The notes beneath the pieces are model-generated. The model had not been told where the DNA came from. It did not search any database and saw only the letters and a list, made by a program, of their open reading frames with translations. From the NCBI GenBank assembly GCA_964057225.1, contig OZ059898.1:8122001-8186000 (forward strand): a DNA stretch of 64,000 nt. The letters run 5' to 3'. Positions 23,109 to 36,200 of this stretch are shown here, in pieces. Origin of the DNA: Auanema rhodensis (taxonomy: Eukaryota; Nematoda; Chromadorea; Rhabditida; Rhabditidae). The position numbers and the translations under genes were made by a program. The number at the start of each line of letters is the position of its first letter. Position 1 is the stretch's first letter.

Positions 23109-25201
23109 TCCATCTATCAATCTATTCGTATATCTATATATGTATTAAAAAGTGAAATTGAAGAAAAAATCTGTTTTTCTGTCTTTTCTTAATTTTTTTC
23201 ACTTCTCCACAATAACATCCAATATTCCTTAGATCACCCATAGTTCAAACAGCCTTGAACCACTATATTGAAATTTTTTTTTCTGCACATTTTCATATTT
23301 TTACTAATCGAATACAATTGTTTTTAAAACAATCATGTAGAATCTTTTTTCTACGAAATTCTCAGATTCTCAGATATAGCATGGTTTTCGACTTCTGGCT
23401 TGTTGTCTCCTGGTAATCTCCACCCCTTTTCTCATATCTCGTAAGCTCTCTCTCTCTCTTTTTTTCCTCTTTCTCTTGATCTTTCTCTCTCTATCATTCC
23501 CTCTGTTTTTTCTCTGGTCTCTCTACTTATTCTATTGCTTCCTTTCTCGTTTTATGTGTATCCTGTTACTCTATTCTCTTCAAAACTCCTCCTATTTTCA
23601 AACTTCAGCCTTCTTCATATTTGACTCCACCCATCAAGCTTTACCAGAATATTTTTGTCTCAACCGATATTCATAAAATTTTTTTGGTTAAAATACTATA
23701 TCAGTATAGCTTACTGATCATATCAAAATTCTATTCATACTCAGATAACTCTTCATAAACTTTTGCATTAGCTGAAGTTTTTGCTTCTTTCACATCGTAT
23801 ATATCACTCATATTGTGAATTGTACTATACATCTTCACTTCAGTATACAGCCATAAATAACTGAAAGAAGAAGATTTATCTAAATCTGCTCTATTTCATT
23901 AATTTCAAATATTTCATCAACATCCTAATCTTTTTAAAAAAAGATTAATCAAAATGCAAACATTGGTAAGTTTTTTAAAATGTTTTTTTTACTTTTTCAT
24001 TATTTCATAAACACTTTTCCTTATTTCTTTTTTAAATAATTTCATTCATTCTTGCATATAGTTAAGGAAGAATTTTTCTTTTTTTTAAATCAAAACATTT
24101 CTTTTATTTTCTTTGGCTTTATATCTTTATTCTATTTTAAAAAAATTTAATTAAAAAAGTATAAATACAAAAGTATCTCTAGTTTTAGATGAAAAAAAAA
24201 GAGATTGAAATACATTTTTGTAAAAAGTTCATATTTTTTTTTGTTTTTTGAAACTTTTTAAAATTTTTGTTATATTCTCCAAGTTTTTGTTCACAAAATA
24301 AGTTTCTGATTGCTTCCTATTATCTGGCAAAGTAAATGCTGGATTAAACAACAGCAATAGCATAAGTGCTCTACTGCTGGTATCATTTGTATTTTTTCCT
24401 CTAAAAAATATCGTGTCAATCACATCTTTAAAAGCCACTCAAATTTCAACTATTTCTTTTTTTTTTTGGAACATACCATCCGCAATAAGTAAGAATAATG
24501 ACAAAAAAAAAAGAAAAATATATAAATGTATAAAATGCTTTGAAATCTATTGTTTTCTTGTCATTTTACACAATTTTTATATTTTAAATGTTACTTTTAC
24601 TATTTTTCACTTAATATTCTTGTTATATATATTTTTTTTCATACTAAATATTTGTACTTTGATTGTTAAAAGTAAAAAAGATGAGTATAGGTGAAAATGC
24701 AGAAAAGATTTCAAACAAAGCTTTTAAGGAAGTAGCCTGCAGAACTTGTCCTTGATTTTAGATTTTTTGAAAACAAAGACAAAATATTTATAACTACAGT
24801 AACATTTCTTGACATATAGTTAGTTATACTATGTATATACTGCTAAATATGAAAGACATACATAACAATAGTAAGTGAAGAAGGACGAAAAAATTAGGAG
24901 AAGAATAAGAGAAGAAACAGTTGTAACTAAATGAGAAAACATTGAAAAGCTCATTTCTAAAACTATGTTCTCTCTTATTATTAATAAAAAAAATTTTAAA
25001 TTTCCAAAAGTTTAAAGTTTTGAAAATGTTTTTAAAGAAGCTTAAGGTGATTACAAAAATGATATATTTACCTTTTTTTATTTTTCTTCCTTATGGATGA
25101 GTTAGAACTCAGCAGAATATAGATAAAAATATTCAAAACAAAGCTATTTTTGAAGTTTTCATTCTCTAAACTTACTTTACCAACTTAATTCACTCAGCTT
25201 A

Positions 25202-25240
<39 letters not shown>

Positions 25241-25801
25241 ATCAGAATATATAGATGATAAACAAATTATATAATATAATTTTTTTTTAGAAATTTCAAA
25301 TTTTTATTCCAAAAAAAGTTAAAACTTGAACGGTTGTTCATCATGATAAAATTTAAAATATTTCAATATAATAAATGAATATAGTTAATATACATTTAAA
25401 TATTCTAGGGCTTACGAAAATATATTGCCTTCACCTATATTGGATTTAATTTGGTCGGTTTCATCGTGAACATCTGGGTATTTTATGTTGTTGCACCACT
25501 TATCTTTGCTCCAGCAGTTAAGGTAAGAAAGTTTTAAGTTTCAGCATATTTCAGCGAAATCATAAACAAAAAAATAGAAGAAATATATATCTATATATGT
25601 TGGAAATATATTGGAAATATATCTATATAATATAGAATCCGAATTGAAATTAAATTATATTATTCAGGTGCCGAAAAGCATTTTATTTTTTATAATGGCG
25701 CTGTGTGTTGGAGATCTCATGACCATGATAGGTAAGAACAATAACATATCTTTTATATATTAATTTAATTCATTTTTCTCTCTCTCTATCTCTCTTTATA
25801 A

Positions 25802-25834
<33 letters not shown>

Positions 25835-28816
25835 TTTATATAGTGATAGTGACCTTTAATATTATTTTATAGCTATGCTTTTATTGGTTATGGAATTATT
25901 TTTTGGTACTTGGCAATTCTCATCTGTTGTCTGTACATCATATCTAGTATTTGATTCAATGAACAAGTATGTTGCTTAGTTATTTCACAGAAAGGACGTC
26001 TTTCGTCGAACTTCATAATTGACGGAAGGACATATAAAATTTTATTTTTACATCTCTTACAGAGACAGAGAATAAAAAAAAATTAAATAAATGCAGACAT
26101 AAATGTCATCTATCCATTTCAGATTTATCGCTCCAATGATTGTCTTTCTTATAAGTCGTACATGTTATGCAACAATTTGCTTAGATAAAACTAAGGCTGA
26201 AAGAGCTGCTAGTTTAAAGGTTTGGACTTTCAAACTTAATTTTTTTTTTTGCAAACTGCAAAAGTTCTGCCATGTTGGACTTGAATTCAAACAAACAACG
26301 GATTATTCATCAAAAATACATATTAAATTCAAAGATTGAGGATATTCTTTTCCTTTTTCATTTTGATTTCATTACCTTAGAATGCAAAGTTATTTTTCTC
26401 TGAAAAACATACGAAGATTCTGTTTTCCAAACAGAAAAAGAAAAATATATACATTTTTTCTTTTTTTGGAAAAAAAAGTGTATAGGATACGATATATAAA
26501 TATATATAAATCTATTTATATATATATAATTAATTAATTAACTATTTATTCGGATATACAGTACTTTTTCAGTATGCTGTTATTCAACTGGCTATCGCAC
26601 TCGGATTCGTTCTGGCTCTTGTTTGGCCAGTATTTGCTTATTCACAGGTAATTTAATTTTTTTTATATGTATTCTGCATGAAAGTTTGAAATAATTATTA
26701 TTAGTTCTTGATTTCCTATTTCTTTTGTTTTCAATCCTGCAGATTTCTTCTATTTTATGTTTCATTTTTTTTTAATTTCCACCAAAAAAATTCCTGGAAT
26801 TATTTAAAAAGTTTGATTGTTACAGGTTTTTACATTCTATATCAATCCCAATAGCACAACAAAAGAAGTTACAATTATAAGAAAATGTGGTTTTTTTCCA
26901 TCACAACGTAAGTATATATTGAAATTTTGTAAGAAACATAACTTTAATTAATCTTTTTAGGTATTGAATTTTGGTTCAACTTGATAGCTTGTATTACATC
27001 ATATGCAGTTCCTTTAATTGGAATCATATATTCTTATTTATCAGTTCCATTTTTTCTTAAACGAAGAGCTTTAACAACACTAGTATCATCGAAGTATGTT
27101 TTAATCAATTCTTTTATTTCTGAAACAAACCTGAAACATGAATTATAACAAATGGCGAAAGAGGAAGAAATTTTTTTTGGGCTTTTTAAACAAAAAAAAA
27201 AGATTCTAAAAAGAATTTGAAGCTAAAGATAATAGGAAAACATAACGATATGATTGAGCTTTTAAGAAAAAAAAACATAAATGACATATTTGAATATTCT
27301 TTTAGTTTATTCATGTATAGTTTAAATTACATGGAATAATAGTTAAATTTAAAAAGAAAACTATTGAATTCATAAACATATATAGATGTATATTTACATT
27401 GAATATTTTATTCTTATTTTATAAAAATGAAAATAAATAAAAATATAAAATCAACGATATACAGAAAATTGGGAAAATTATATTTCAATCAGTTACAATT
27501 GCTTTATTATCTTGTATCTTCAAATTTATTTATTCAATCTGTTATAGAAAATAAAATTATTTTAAGAAAAAATAATTTGAAATTTGAAATAAAAATAAAT
27601 TTTTTTCCTCAAAACAGTGTTGATTCATCTCAATTTCTTTTACAGTTCCATTGATAATGCTATGCGTAAAGTCATTACAACTGTTTTATTGCTCACGGCT
27701 ATTTACGTTTTATGTTGGTCGCCATATTGGGTCTCCATGTTTGCACACGACATCTTGCCTGTGGCCCAGAAATACAGTTAGTTTTCGCTTTTCAATTTCA
27801 TATTTTGCTTTCTGAAACATAAACATGGGTGATTTTCTGAATCAAATAGTTAAACTTGTTGATTGAAATCGAATGAACGTTTGAATTTTTTATTTTTCAG
27901 TGGTAATCATATCGTATTTCATACATCTATTACCATACGTCAGTTGTTTAGCTTATCCTGTGATTTTCACTTTGATGAATAGAGGTAATGAGATTTTTTT
28001 TTATTAAAAAAATATAAGAATATTCATAATTGTTATTTTTTCCGTTTAACTTCTTTTCCTTTTTTTCTTGCAGCGAAAAACAATTATATGAAAGTTTACT
28101 GCAAAAATAGATAAATATATATATATATAGAATACAAATACATATATATAATAAAACTTTTTATTAATTATAATTAAAAATATAATATATTTGATTCTTT
28201 TAAGGAATTCGAACAGCCCATGCGAAAATAGTTGCTGATCAGCGTCGAAGATTCCGAAGTTTGACGGATGATGCTACAGTTCATGTTCGAAGCGTAATAC
28301 GGTAAGTATAAATATGTTAGACGAAGAGAAATACCAAAAAAAATGTTAAAGAGGGATAAATAGATGAATGATGACAGAAAAATAGAGAGAGAAAGAGAGG
28401 GAAAGAGAAAGAGACAAAGGTGAAGAAAAAGTGTGAAGAGTTCGTTGCCTTATCATCTTGTTCAATGATGCTTAAGCAAGTAATCTGATTTCAAATCATT
28501 TTCAGAGGTTTCCCTCAACGTCTCAGACAACCAACATCTATACAAGCTGATGGTAAATCTTCGGGTTCTGATTGTGGAGCAAAGTTTTTAGAATTATCAT
28601 ATCGTGAAAAGGTAAGAGAAAATAATTAATTAATTCAAAATATATAATTTTAATAATTAAACAAACTATATTAAATATAAAAATATTTTTTTATAGTCAT
28701 CTGATGGAAATATTAAAAGTCATTTGAAATCAGCCAACTCACCCGATGAAACTTCAAGCTACGATGGAAATTGTTCAGTAACGCTAAGGCTAGAAAATGA
28801 AACATTAATAAATTAA
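21832..28816 (+). CDS. rhodopsin-family GPCR with atypical DRY and NPxxY motifs, ligand unknown
   Basis: This is a seven-transmembrane receptor, probably for a neuropeptide, but I cannot name its ligand. Thirteen exons (21832-21891, 25409-25522, 25668-25731, 25873-25966, 26123-26219, 26573-26647, 26826-26907, 26961-27093, 27646-27776, 27901-27984, 28205-28301, 28506-28611, 28697-28816) give 418 residues in one frame. Visible class A features are Asn in TM1 (GFIVNIWV), Asp in TM2 (LCVGDLM), the TM3 Cys (SVVCTSY) with a second-loop Cys (RKCGFF), and CWSPYW in TM6. The end of TM3 reads SRTCYAT instead of DRY, and TM7 reads AYPVIF instead of NPxxY. The extracellular N terminus is only about 24 residues; the tail is about 115 residues and Ser/Arg-rich. 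Exon 1 lies 3.5 kb from the rest and follows a TATAG acceptor 2 nt before its ATG, so the 5' end is the least certain part. Confidence 0.88.
22870..23110. repeat. (CT)n and (CCTC)n tracts in GPCR intron 1
   Basis: Pyrimidine repeats at about 22877-22908 and 23030-23110 within the large first intron of the GPCR gene. A further CT-rich stretch lies at about 23445-23510. Confidence 0.85.
23954..23965 (+). other. possible alternative first exon of the GPCR
   Basis: ATG plus three codons ends in phase 0 before a strong GTAAGTT donor, and would splice in frame to the TM1 exon at 25409. It would give a receptor with a four-residue leader. The segment is so short that chance is a serious alternative. 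Confidence 0.2.
25205..25238. repeat. (TA)n microsatellite in GPCR intron 1
   Basis: About 34 nt of alternating TA shortly upstream of the TM1 exon. A similar 26-nt run lies at 25801-25826 in intron 3. Confidence 0.9.
28074..28114 (+). other. candidate alternative terminal exon of the GPCR
   Basis: A strong acceptor (TTTTTTCTTGCAG) inside intron 10 opens an exon in the correct phase that adds 13 residues, AKNNYMKVYCKNR after the Met-Asn of TM7, and then stops. It would replace the long Ser/Arg-rich tail by a short helix-8-like tail with one cysteine that could be palmitoylated. This is sequence inference only. Confidence 0.4.
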
Positions 28817-31800
28817 AAAAGAAAATCTAGGAACATAAAGTTATTTTTTTGAAGAATTATAAACATAAATATTCATAAATAACTTTTATAATTGTATAAA
28901 ATATTTAATTATATATTATATTAAATATAAAAGAAAATTCTCAATTAAGCAAATGAAGCTTAACATTATAATATCTTCATGTTACAATTATATATTACTG
29001 GGTACTTTGTGACATTTTGATTTATTATCTCTGCGAAAATTTAATTTTAATTTTGTTATTATTTACTTATCACAATCATATTGTACATAAACGATTGTTG
29101 TCTTTAATGAAACATTCTACTTCAAATATTAATTTTATTTATTTTACCAACAATAAGAAAATACGATTTTAATTAAAAATATTTATTATATTCTATGAAA
29201 AACATCAATTACAGTATAGTAAGTATATACATTTCATATGTAGAATAACTAATATAAATCAATTTGTTATAATTTTAATTTTAATCTTTATAAATAAAAG
29301 AAAATTGTCTTCTTTTTCTTTTGTTCCAAATAATAATAATAATAATCATTAATAATCTTCAGAATATTTTCTTAAATAACATGTATAACGTGATTCTTAC
29401 AATTCTAGTGTGAAACATATTCTTTTCGTGCTCACAAAACATAGCATCAACCTACTGTGAAACATTTTCAGATAAAAAACACAAAGAACACCTGAGCAAG
29501 ATAGATTTGAAAGCAAAAAAAAGAAGTTGCAACATAAGAGCCAAATAAAATATGTCAACAATCACAATAATTCTCTTCGGACCCAACTAAGCTGACCAAA
29601 ACCATTTCGGCTTCATTCTATCAAACTTCAAAATGGTTTTAAAAAAATGTTTCCAATATGATTAGAAGAACGATAAACAACTTAATTAATGCATTTTCAT
29701 ATAATATATACTTCTCATTATCATTTTGTCATCAAAATGATATCTGAAATATCTTTAAACACAAATAATTACTATTACAAGACAGTATATGCTCTCTGCT
29801 TTTTCGAAACATTTTTTTGCTCATTTGTCTTCACTGAAATATTTGACGTTTCTTGTTCCACAAAAGGAAAATGCAATCGGCAAACATGTCTCTTCTGAGC
29901 GAAGGATTAAGCAATAGCCTAACCACGTTGCTCTGACCTTTTCGTCGTCTTCATCCATCGTTGTCTTCTTCTGCTCGTAGCGTAGAGAAGTACGACAACA
30001 CTATAGGTGTTCGTTCAATGCTCTGAGTACATAGAGTATGAGCAGTCAGGCATGATGAGATAGAATAGCATATCTAGATCATCAAATCTACTATTGTAGT
30101 TTGAAGTTATGTTGCATGATGAGGTTCTCAATCTTCGTTTGTATTCTGATAGATTGAGGTAAGCTATTCTTATGTCGCATAATTTTGAATGAGAAAAATG
30201 TTTTTTTTTTCACTAATTTGCGTATTCTCTTCCCTTTTTTTTGTTTTTTTTTATTAACTTTACCGTATAATTTATCTTGTTACTCAAACTATTATTCATT
30301 ATTTTAATAAAATTATGTATTTTATTCCATTATATCAATATTATATATAAAAAAATATAATATTTATTAAATTACTATTAATCAATCAATTACATTTATA
30401 ATTATTTTATATTTAACTTATTTAATTTTGTTTGTTATACATATATATATAGATATATAGATATGATTAGCATAATCTTTCACGTTAGCTTTACGTATGA
30501 TTTTTATTTTATTTTGAAAAATTGTAGATGGTGGTTGCATTGGAATTTTATTTTTTGAGTCTTTGAACTCTTGACAAATTAAAAATTATATGTTTAGTAT
30601 ACTATATTACAAAGATATAATTATTTATTTTAGTCATTATCAAGTATGTTGTTCACTTCTTTTTCGATTTGATTGAACTGTCATTGCTTAAAGCTTATTC
30701 TGTCAAACTTCTCCTTTTTTGTTACTCAATTTGCCCTTTGTTTAAAAGAATTGTTCAAATTAAATGGAAAATGACAATTCTCATATTGAGCTTCTTAGAT
30801 CAACTTCTCTCTTTATCATTTCCTTGTGGTTTGTCTAATTTCAATCCGACACTCATTTAAGCAATGCTTTCATCTCAAAATTCACGTAATGGGTTGTGAG
30901 CCAGACTATGTCTTCACGCCTGTCATTAACGACGTTGTCCAATATCTGACGTCATTGAGGACAACGGAACGTCTACGAATGTTGAAAATGGTGATGAGAT
31001 TTTGAAAACGTTTTTGAATTATCCTGACATTTGGCGATTTCACCAACGTTCTCCATCTATATCCGTCTCAATTGATTCTTAGTTTGTCAAGCTCATTACT
31101 CTGTCAATTAGGTATGAAGTTAATGAAAGCTTTAGTGATCGGGTAATGTGTAAATATAGGTTCATATTCGGATGGGTGGAGTTGAGACAGTCCGCCTACC
31201 GAAATGAAATATGAAAGAAAGATGACGAGAAAGAAAGAGAGACACAGAGAATAGCAAGAGATACATGAATGATGTCGAGATGTGAGATAGAACGAGAATG
31301 TTAAAGAAAGAAAGGAGACAGTATGAAATGGACGATGACCACGAGAAGCTAGGTGAAGCGACAGCAAGACCTCCGTTTGACGCTTTCATCAACTTTTCAT
31401 TCTCGTATTTTGCTTGTGCTGCTTCTCTTATATGTATATAGAATTTAAAGATATTTCTTTTCGATTTTGATTTGTATTAGATATTATATGAAAATAAACA
31501 TATTTAATAATTTATTTATTACATATTGATAAAGAATTATTATTTTCTTCAAGTTTTAAATTTGTAATAAGTTTGTTTTCTTACTTATATTCATGATTTG
31601 GTTGTTTGTTAACAATCACTATGTTACAATACATTCTGATCTTCTTGAAGATTCTTCTGATAATTAAAAAAAATATATTCTTTCTTCTATCTACTTTATT
31701 CGGATTTGTGAAATATCATATATCTAACTATGATAACTTAAATTCTCATCCATTTATAGTGTTGATGAGAAAGTTGAAGTAGATACATCTAACGATTTTC

Positions 31801-33228
31801 TCTCATTCAATCTATAGTTTATTCATGACTGGCTCTTTCTGCAATTCATTTCTTTTTTCCTCTTGAGAACATTGTACTTTTTTTGATTCAAACCCTCATC
31901 TGACCATTAGATAGATGAATGTACTGTGTATTGTGAAGGAGAACAAGGTTATATAGAAGACATTGCTGTACATTTTTTGATCTTTTCATCTAGTGAGCTT
32001 ACGTAAACTAGAATTTGGAGAGAATATGTTTAGTTTTTTCCTCATCATCCTTTATAGTATGAAGCCTTGTTTCTCAAGTCCTTCAACTCAATGATGTTAA
32101 CGTTATTGTCTGAAGTTGATAACGATCGAATTACCTAACTTATACAATCTTAAGTGATGAGTTTAAGAAGTTTCTTTAGATGCACTTACAATGTTTAATC
32201 AAACTATTCACTGTATAAACATTTTCTTTTATTATATTTGTTATAGTTAATCAGCGAATAAGAAAAGATTATTTTGATCAAATATCTTTACAATATTTCT
32301 CACTACGAATTGCTTTCAAGTACTGTGTTCATTGACACCCGTTTGAGCACACTTATTCGTATCAGATACACGGAATGATGATGACTTCTTCTCTTCTTTC
32401 TCTTTCCCACTAACTGACCGTTTTATAGAAGGATATCGCTTTTTTTTACATCGTAGATATAGGATCAAAAAAAAATCTCTAAATCTCCTAAAGAAGCAAT
32501 TTTCCAGTTGTGCTCTCTCACTTCATGTCTCCTCCAATTTCTTCGTCTTCACTCTCCGTTCACTCATTATTCTTTCATCTCCTTTTATAGACATTGTACT
32601 CTATATCTTTGTATCATTATTTTTTGTGTTTTTCTCATATTATTTTTTGATCTGCTCTCTTTTCCTTTTGATATTTCATTATCTATGTATCTTTCACTAA
32701 GCTAAACGATCTTTCTTACTCTTATAAGCTGAGTACCATATAGCATCACGTCATATAAGATATCATAGGGACAAGCTCATCGAAAAACGTGCGATGATTT
32801 TCGAGTTTTTCTTTTATCGTTTCGTATCTGTTCCGAATCACTTGTTCTATCTCTTTAACCCCACCTATACTCATTCTCATTCGAGCCTCTTCATGCTTAT
32901 GTGTCTAATGATTTCATAGAATTTTCGATCATTAATATATTAAATTATTATATTTCATAATAATATTTATATTTTATTTTTTTAATTATATCTTTTATAT
33001 ATTAATATACAATTATTATTATTATTTATTTTCTTATTTAGACAGTTGTTCAACAAATCAAGGCAATAAGCAAACTACATTATATTTAACTACTTCCGCC
33101 TGTTCAACGTTGTCTGATTTTTAACTTAAAAACTTAGTTCTCAGACTATCATCCATTTTAAGTTGTGTTAGTTGCCAATAACCAATGTGTTATTGAATAT
33201 CATCAACTACTGTCTCTACTACCTGAGA
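28817..33228. other. 4.4 kb gene-poor region between the GPCR and PTR genes
   Basis: AT-rich 3' flank of the GPCR to about 29.5 kb, then mixed-composition DNA at about 29.88-30.15 kb and 30.87-31.40 kb. A perfect TGACGTCA octamer is at 30947-30954. I found no exon series on either strand. The last part presumably holds the PTR promoter. Confidence 0.45.
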
Positions 33229-36200
33229 ATGCGTTTCGATTGTGTCGAACGACAATTTGCTAATCTTTTTGGCAAATATAGGTATGTTAAATGAAAGAAA
33301 GAACAGATATCAATATAAGGTTATACTTTTTCTATCGTATTCTCTATAACAATTCTATTATATCTTCTATATATGTGAGATATTATGTATTCTGTCTGAT
33401 GATGGCTAGTTTTATGTCGGAAGCTTCAATGTTCTTTACATTCAGATTAGAGTAGAGTCCATAGACCGTCCTTTTGCAGGAAAACTTTGCATATAGTATA
33501 TAAGATTATATGCTTTCCCTCTTTGTTTCTATCTGTCATTTCTTCTTACTCGTCTTTTACTCGCTTTTTGCCTGTTGCAAGTCAATCGTTCACCTTTTGT
33601 ATCTACATACAAGCTGTCTGTTCTCGACGTCTAATCGGCTTTCCATAAATCGCAGTGTTTGGACCATCAAATATCTGTAGCAAAACAACAAAAGAACGTT
33701 AAGACATTCAAAAGGAAACTCTGTCTAGATGTAAAGAAAGATATAATATACACATAAGCTTCTTCCTGCTAGTCTGTACTCTGTAGCCATAATGAGGATG
33801 TTCAAATACCGGTATACTACCAGTATAAGCATAAACTTTCCCTGACACACATAATATATCTAGTTCAATTGGATATCAAGATAAATTAGATTGTTTTCTC
33901 TTAAAGTAGAATTTCCAAACTATTATTCATTCAATTGAAAAAGTTCACGTACAGCACGTGACGTAAGTTAAGTGGCTACAGATGATGAGCACTTGGGTGG
34001 CTCGTTCTCTCTCAATTTTTCTTGGTCTCTTGAGCTTGACTAGCCGTTGGCTATTGTCCTCCTCTGCTCAATAAGAGCATCGAAGTACCCTTGACTCCAA
34101 TTAGAATAGCAATCTATGAAATGATTTATAATAGGATTTTATAGAGAAATTTTGGAACATTTTCAAGTTGAATCTTAAGATCAAAATTGATTTGAAAGTT
34201 TGTGATACATGAGATGATAGAAGAATATTTGAATGTTGAAAATTTTTAAAATTAATATTACTTTTTCACAATAATTTGTATAATTTTCAGTGGAATAGTG
34301 GTAAGGCATCCCCTTCCATTTATTATATTTCCTTTTCTATTATCATGTGCCCTATCGACAGGACTTCTAAATCACAAAAAGGTAAGTCAAAATGTTTAAT
34401 TTTCAAAAAAACTTTTCATTTTTCTAAATATTGAGTAATAAGTTGACTAAAAAGAAAGAAAAAGGGATAATATATTTGTATAATTGACTGTATTGCTTTT
34501 GAGGATATTTGAAATCATTATAAATTTTATATTGACTTTAGTTTGATATTTTAAAAATGAGAAGATAGAGAATGAGAATGTCAATTAACAATCTCTCAAA
34601 AGCTCCCGAATCTTTGTTTTTCACAATCAAATAGTCTAGTTATGGAAGATAGTTCATCTAAATGGATGGGAAGTAGAGTAGAGGAAGTAAGCTTAACCTG
34701 TGCAGACAGCTCTAAAAGAGATACCTACGTGATGAGGATGAGGACAAATAGTTTTAAGAAAACACTTATCGTTACCTATTTCTCTCCCTCTTACCCATAT
34801 TCATCTCTTTTACTTCTAACAGTTTTTTTTGTCTGAGAGGGTCAAACATCTTGTATGGGAATGTCTGATATTGTATCCGTTTGAGCTAACTATATATAAT
34901 GATTAAGACAAGGAATAAAGAAAGATCAAATTTACATATTATATATATATATTTATAATTAAAAAAAAAACTAATTATTTATTTATTTAATAATTACATT
35001 TATTGATAGGCATTTATGAAGGATGAATTGGAATTATACACACCAACTGATGCTCAAGCTCGAAAAGAGTTAGAACAATTAGATCAATTGTTTCATATTA
35101 ATGATTCGGATCCATTTTATGCCACACGAAGGTAAATTTAAACATCTCTAAATTGTTTATTATTATTTTTTTTCAATTTTATCATAAATGCGCATCATTA
35201 TGGTAAATAATCCCACATTTTGAGTGACGCTCACTTAAGTTCAAATGACCCGATTAGATGTTTGTTGTAGTTTCTTAACCAAAACAAAAATAGTTTCTTC
35301 TTTTTATTTATTTGAAAAAAAATCAATTGTTATATGTATTAATATACAATTGAAATATAAAAATGAAAACAACTTTTTTCTTATTTCGTGGCACTTCTGT
35401 ATAAACTGTTGATATATAGACAGTGAATGAATGAAGTTCATCTTGATTCTTGATTGTTGTGGTTTTTAGTTTCCTATCCGAGTTCAACACAAAAATTTGC
35501 AAAAAACTATACGAACTCACAATATGACATGGTTATAATGGTGATGATGTGGTGGTTGCGAATAGTATTGGCTAAAGTGCGCGAACCCAAAATCTACCGT
35601 TTCTTAGAGCTCAATCAGTTGTTCTTTATGTCTCAAACTTTAATCCCGAGCGAACGCAGATATCAGAAAAAAGTTAGAAAGAAAGCAATTGTTTTCAGCC
35701 TAAGCCATGAGCAAACTAAGTCGGATCAGTCTTTCAAGTTGATCCTGTATTTTGTAGGAAAGAAAGCTAAACACACTGTTCTCGTTTTCCTGGTTTTCAA
35801 TGTAGCTCAGTAAATTTTGACTTCAACCCGGTAAATGGCGGCTGGAATAAGGAATAGAATATTCGTAGAGAGGAAGGAAGAGAAAAGGTGAAAATCAGTT
35901 CTATGTGAGTGTGTGTGTGTGTGTGAGTCGTATGGTTGACAAACAAACAAGCAAACAATCAATTGCTCACCGCCGATTATCTCCTTTTTCTGCAACCATT
36001 CAGTCATCTCTCTCTCTCTCCGTGCATTCTTCTTCCAGTTCAGTTGACTGTTCGACGGACCGGCTGACTGACCAAGAGGAACGTCGTCGTCGTTGTCGCT
36101 ACTTTCGTCCTGTATATTGGTATGATGCGAAAAATTGTTTGTGAAGAGCAGTGCCTCCAATGAGATTTGATACATTGATGGATTCAGAATAGCAACCAAC

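Noticed and set aside
19144-23192. Several 70-150-codon Phe/Leu/Ser-rich frames resembling membrane proteins
   Set aside because: The plus strand is pyrimidine-rich here, which produces hydrophobic pseudo-proteins; no splice sites or family motifs support them.
6959-30954. Two perfect TGACGTCA (CRE) octamers at 6959-6966 and 30947-30954 flanking the GPCR
   Set aside because: A palindromic octamer is expected by chance roughly once in a window this size; distances to any start codon are large.
35454-35813. 119-codon plus-strand open frame in PTR intron 3
   Set aside because: It starts at a non-ATG-like context in intron DNA, lacks splice boundaries in phase with the PTR gene, and shows no recognisable motif; the antisense block next to it is the better candidate.
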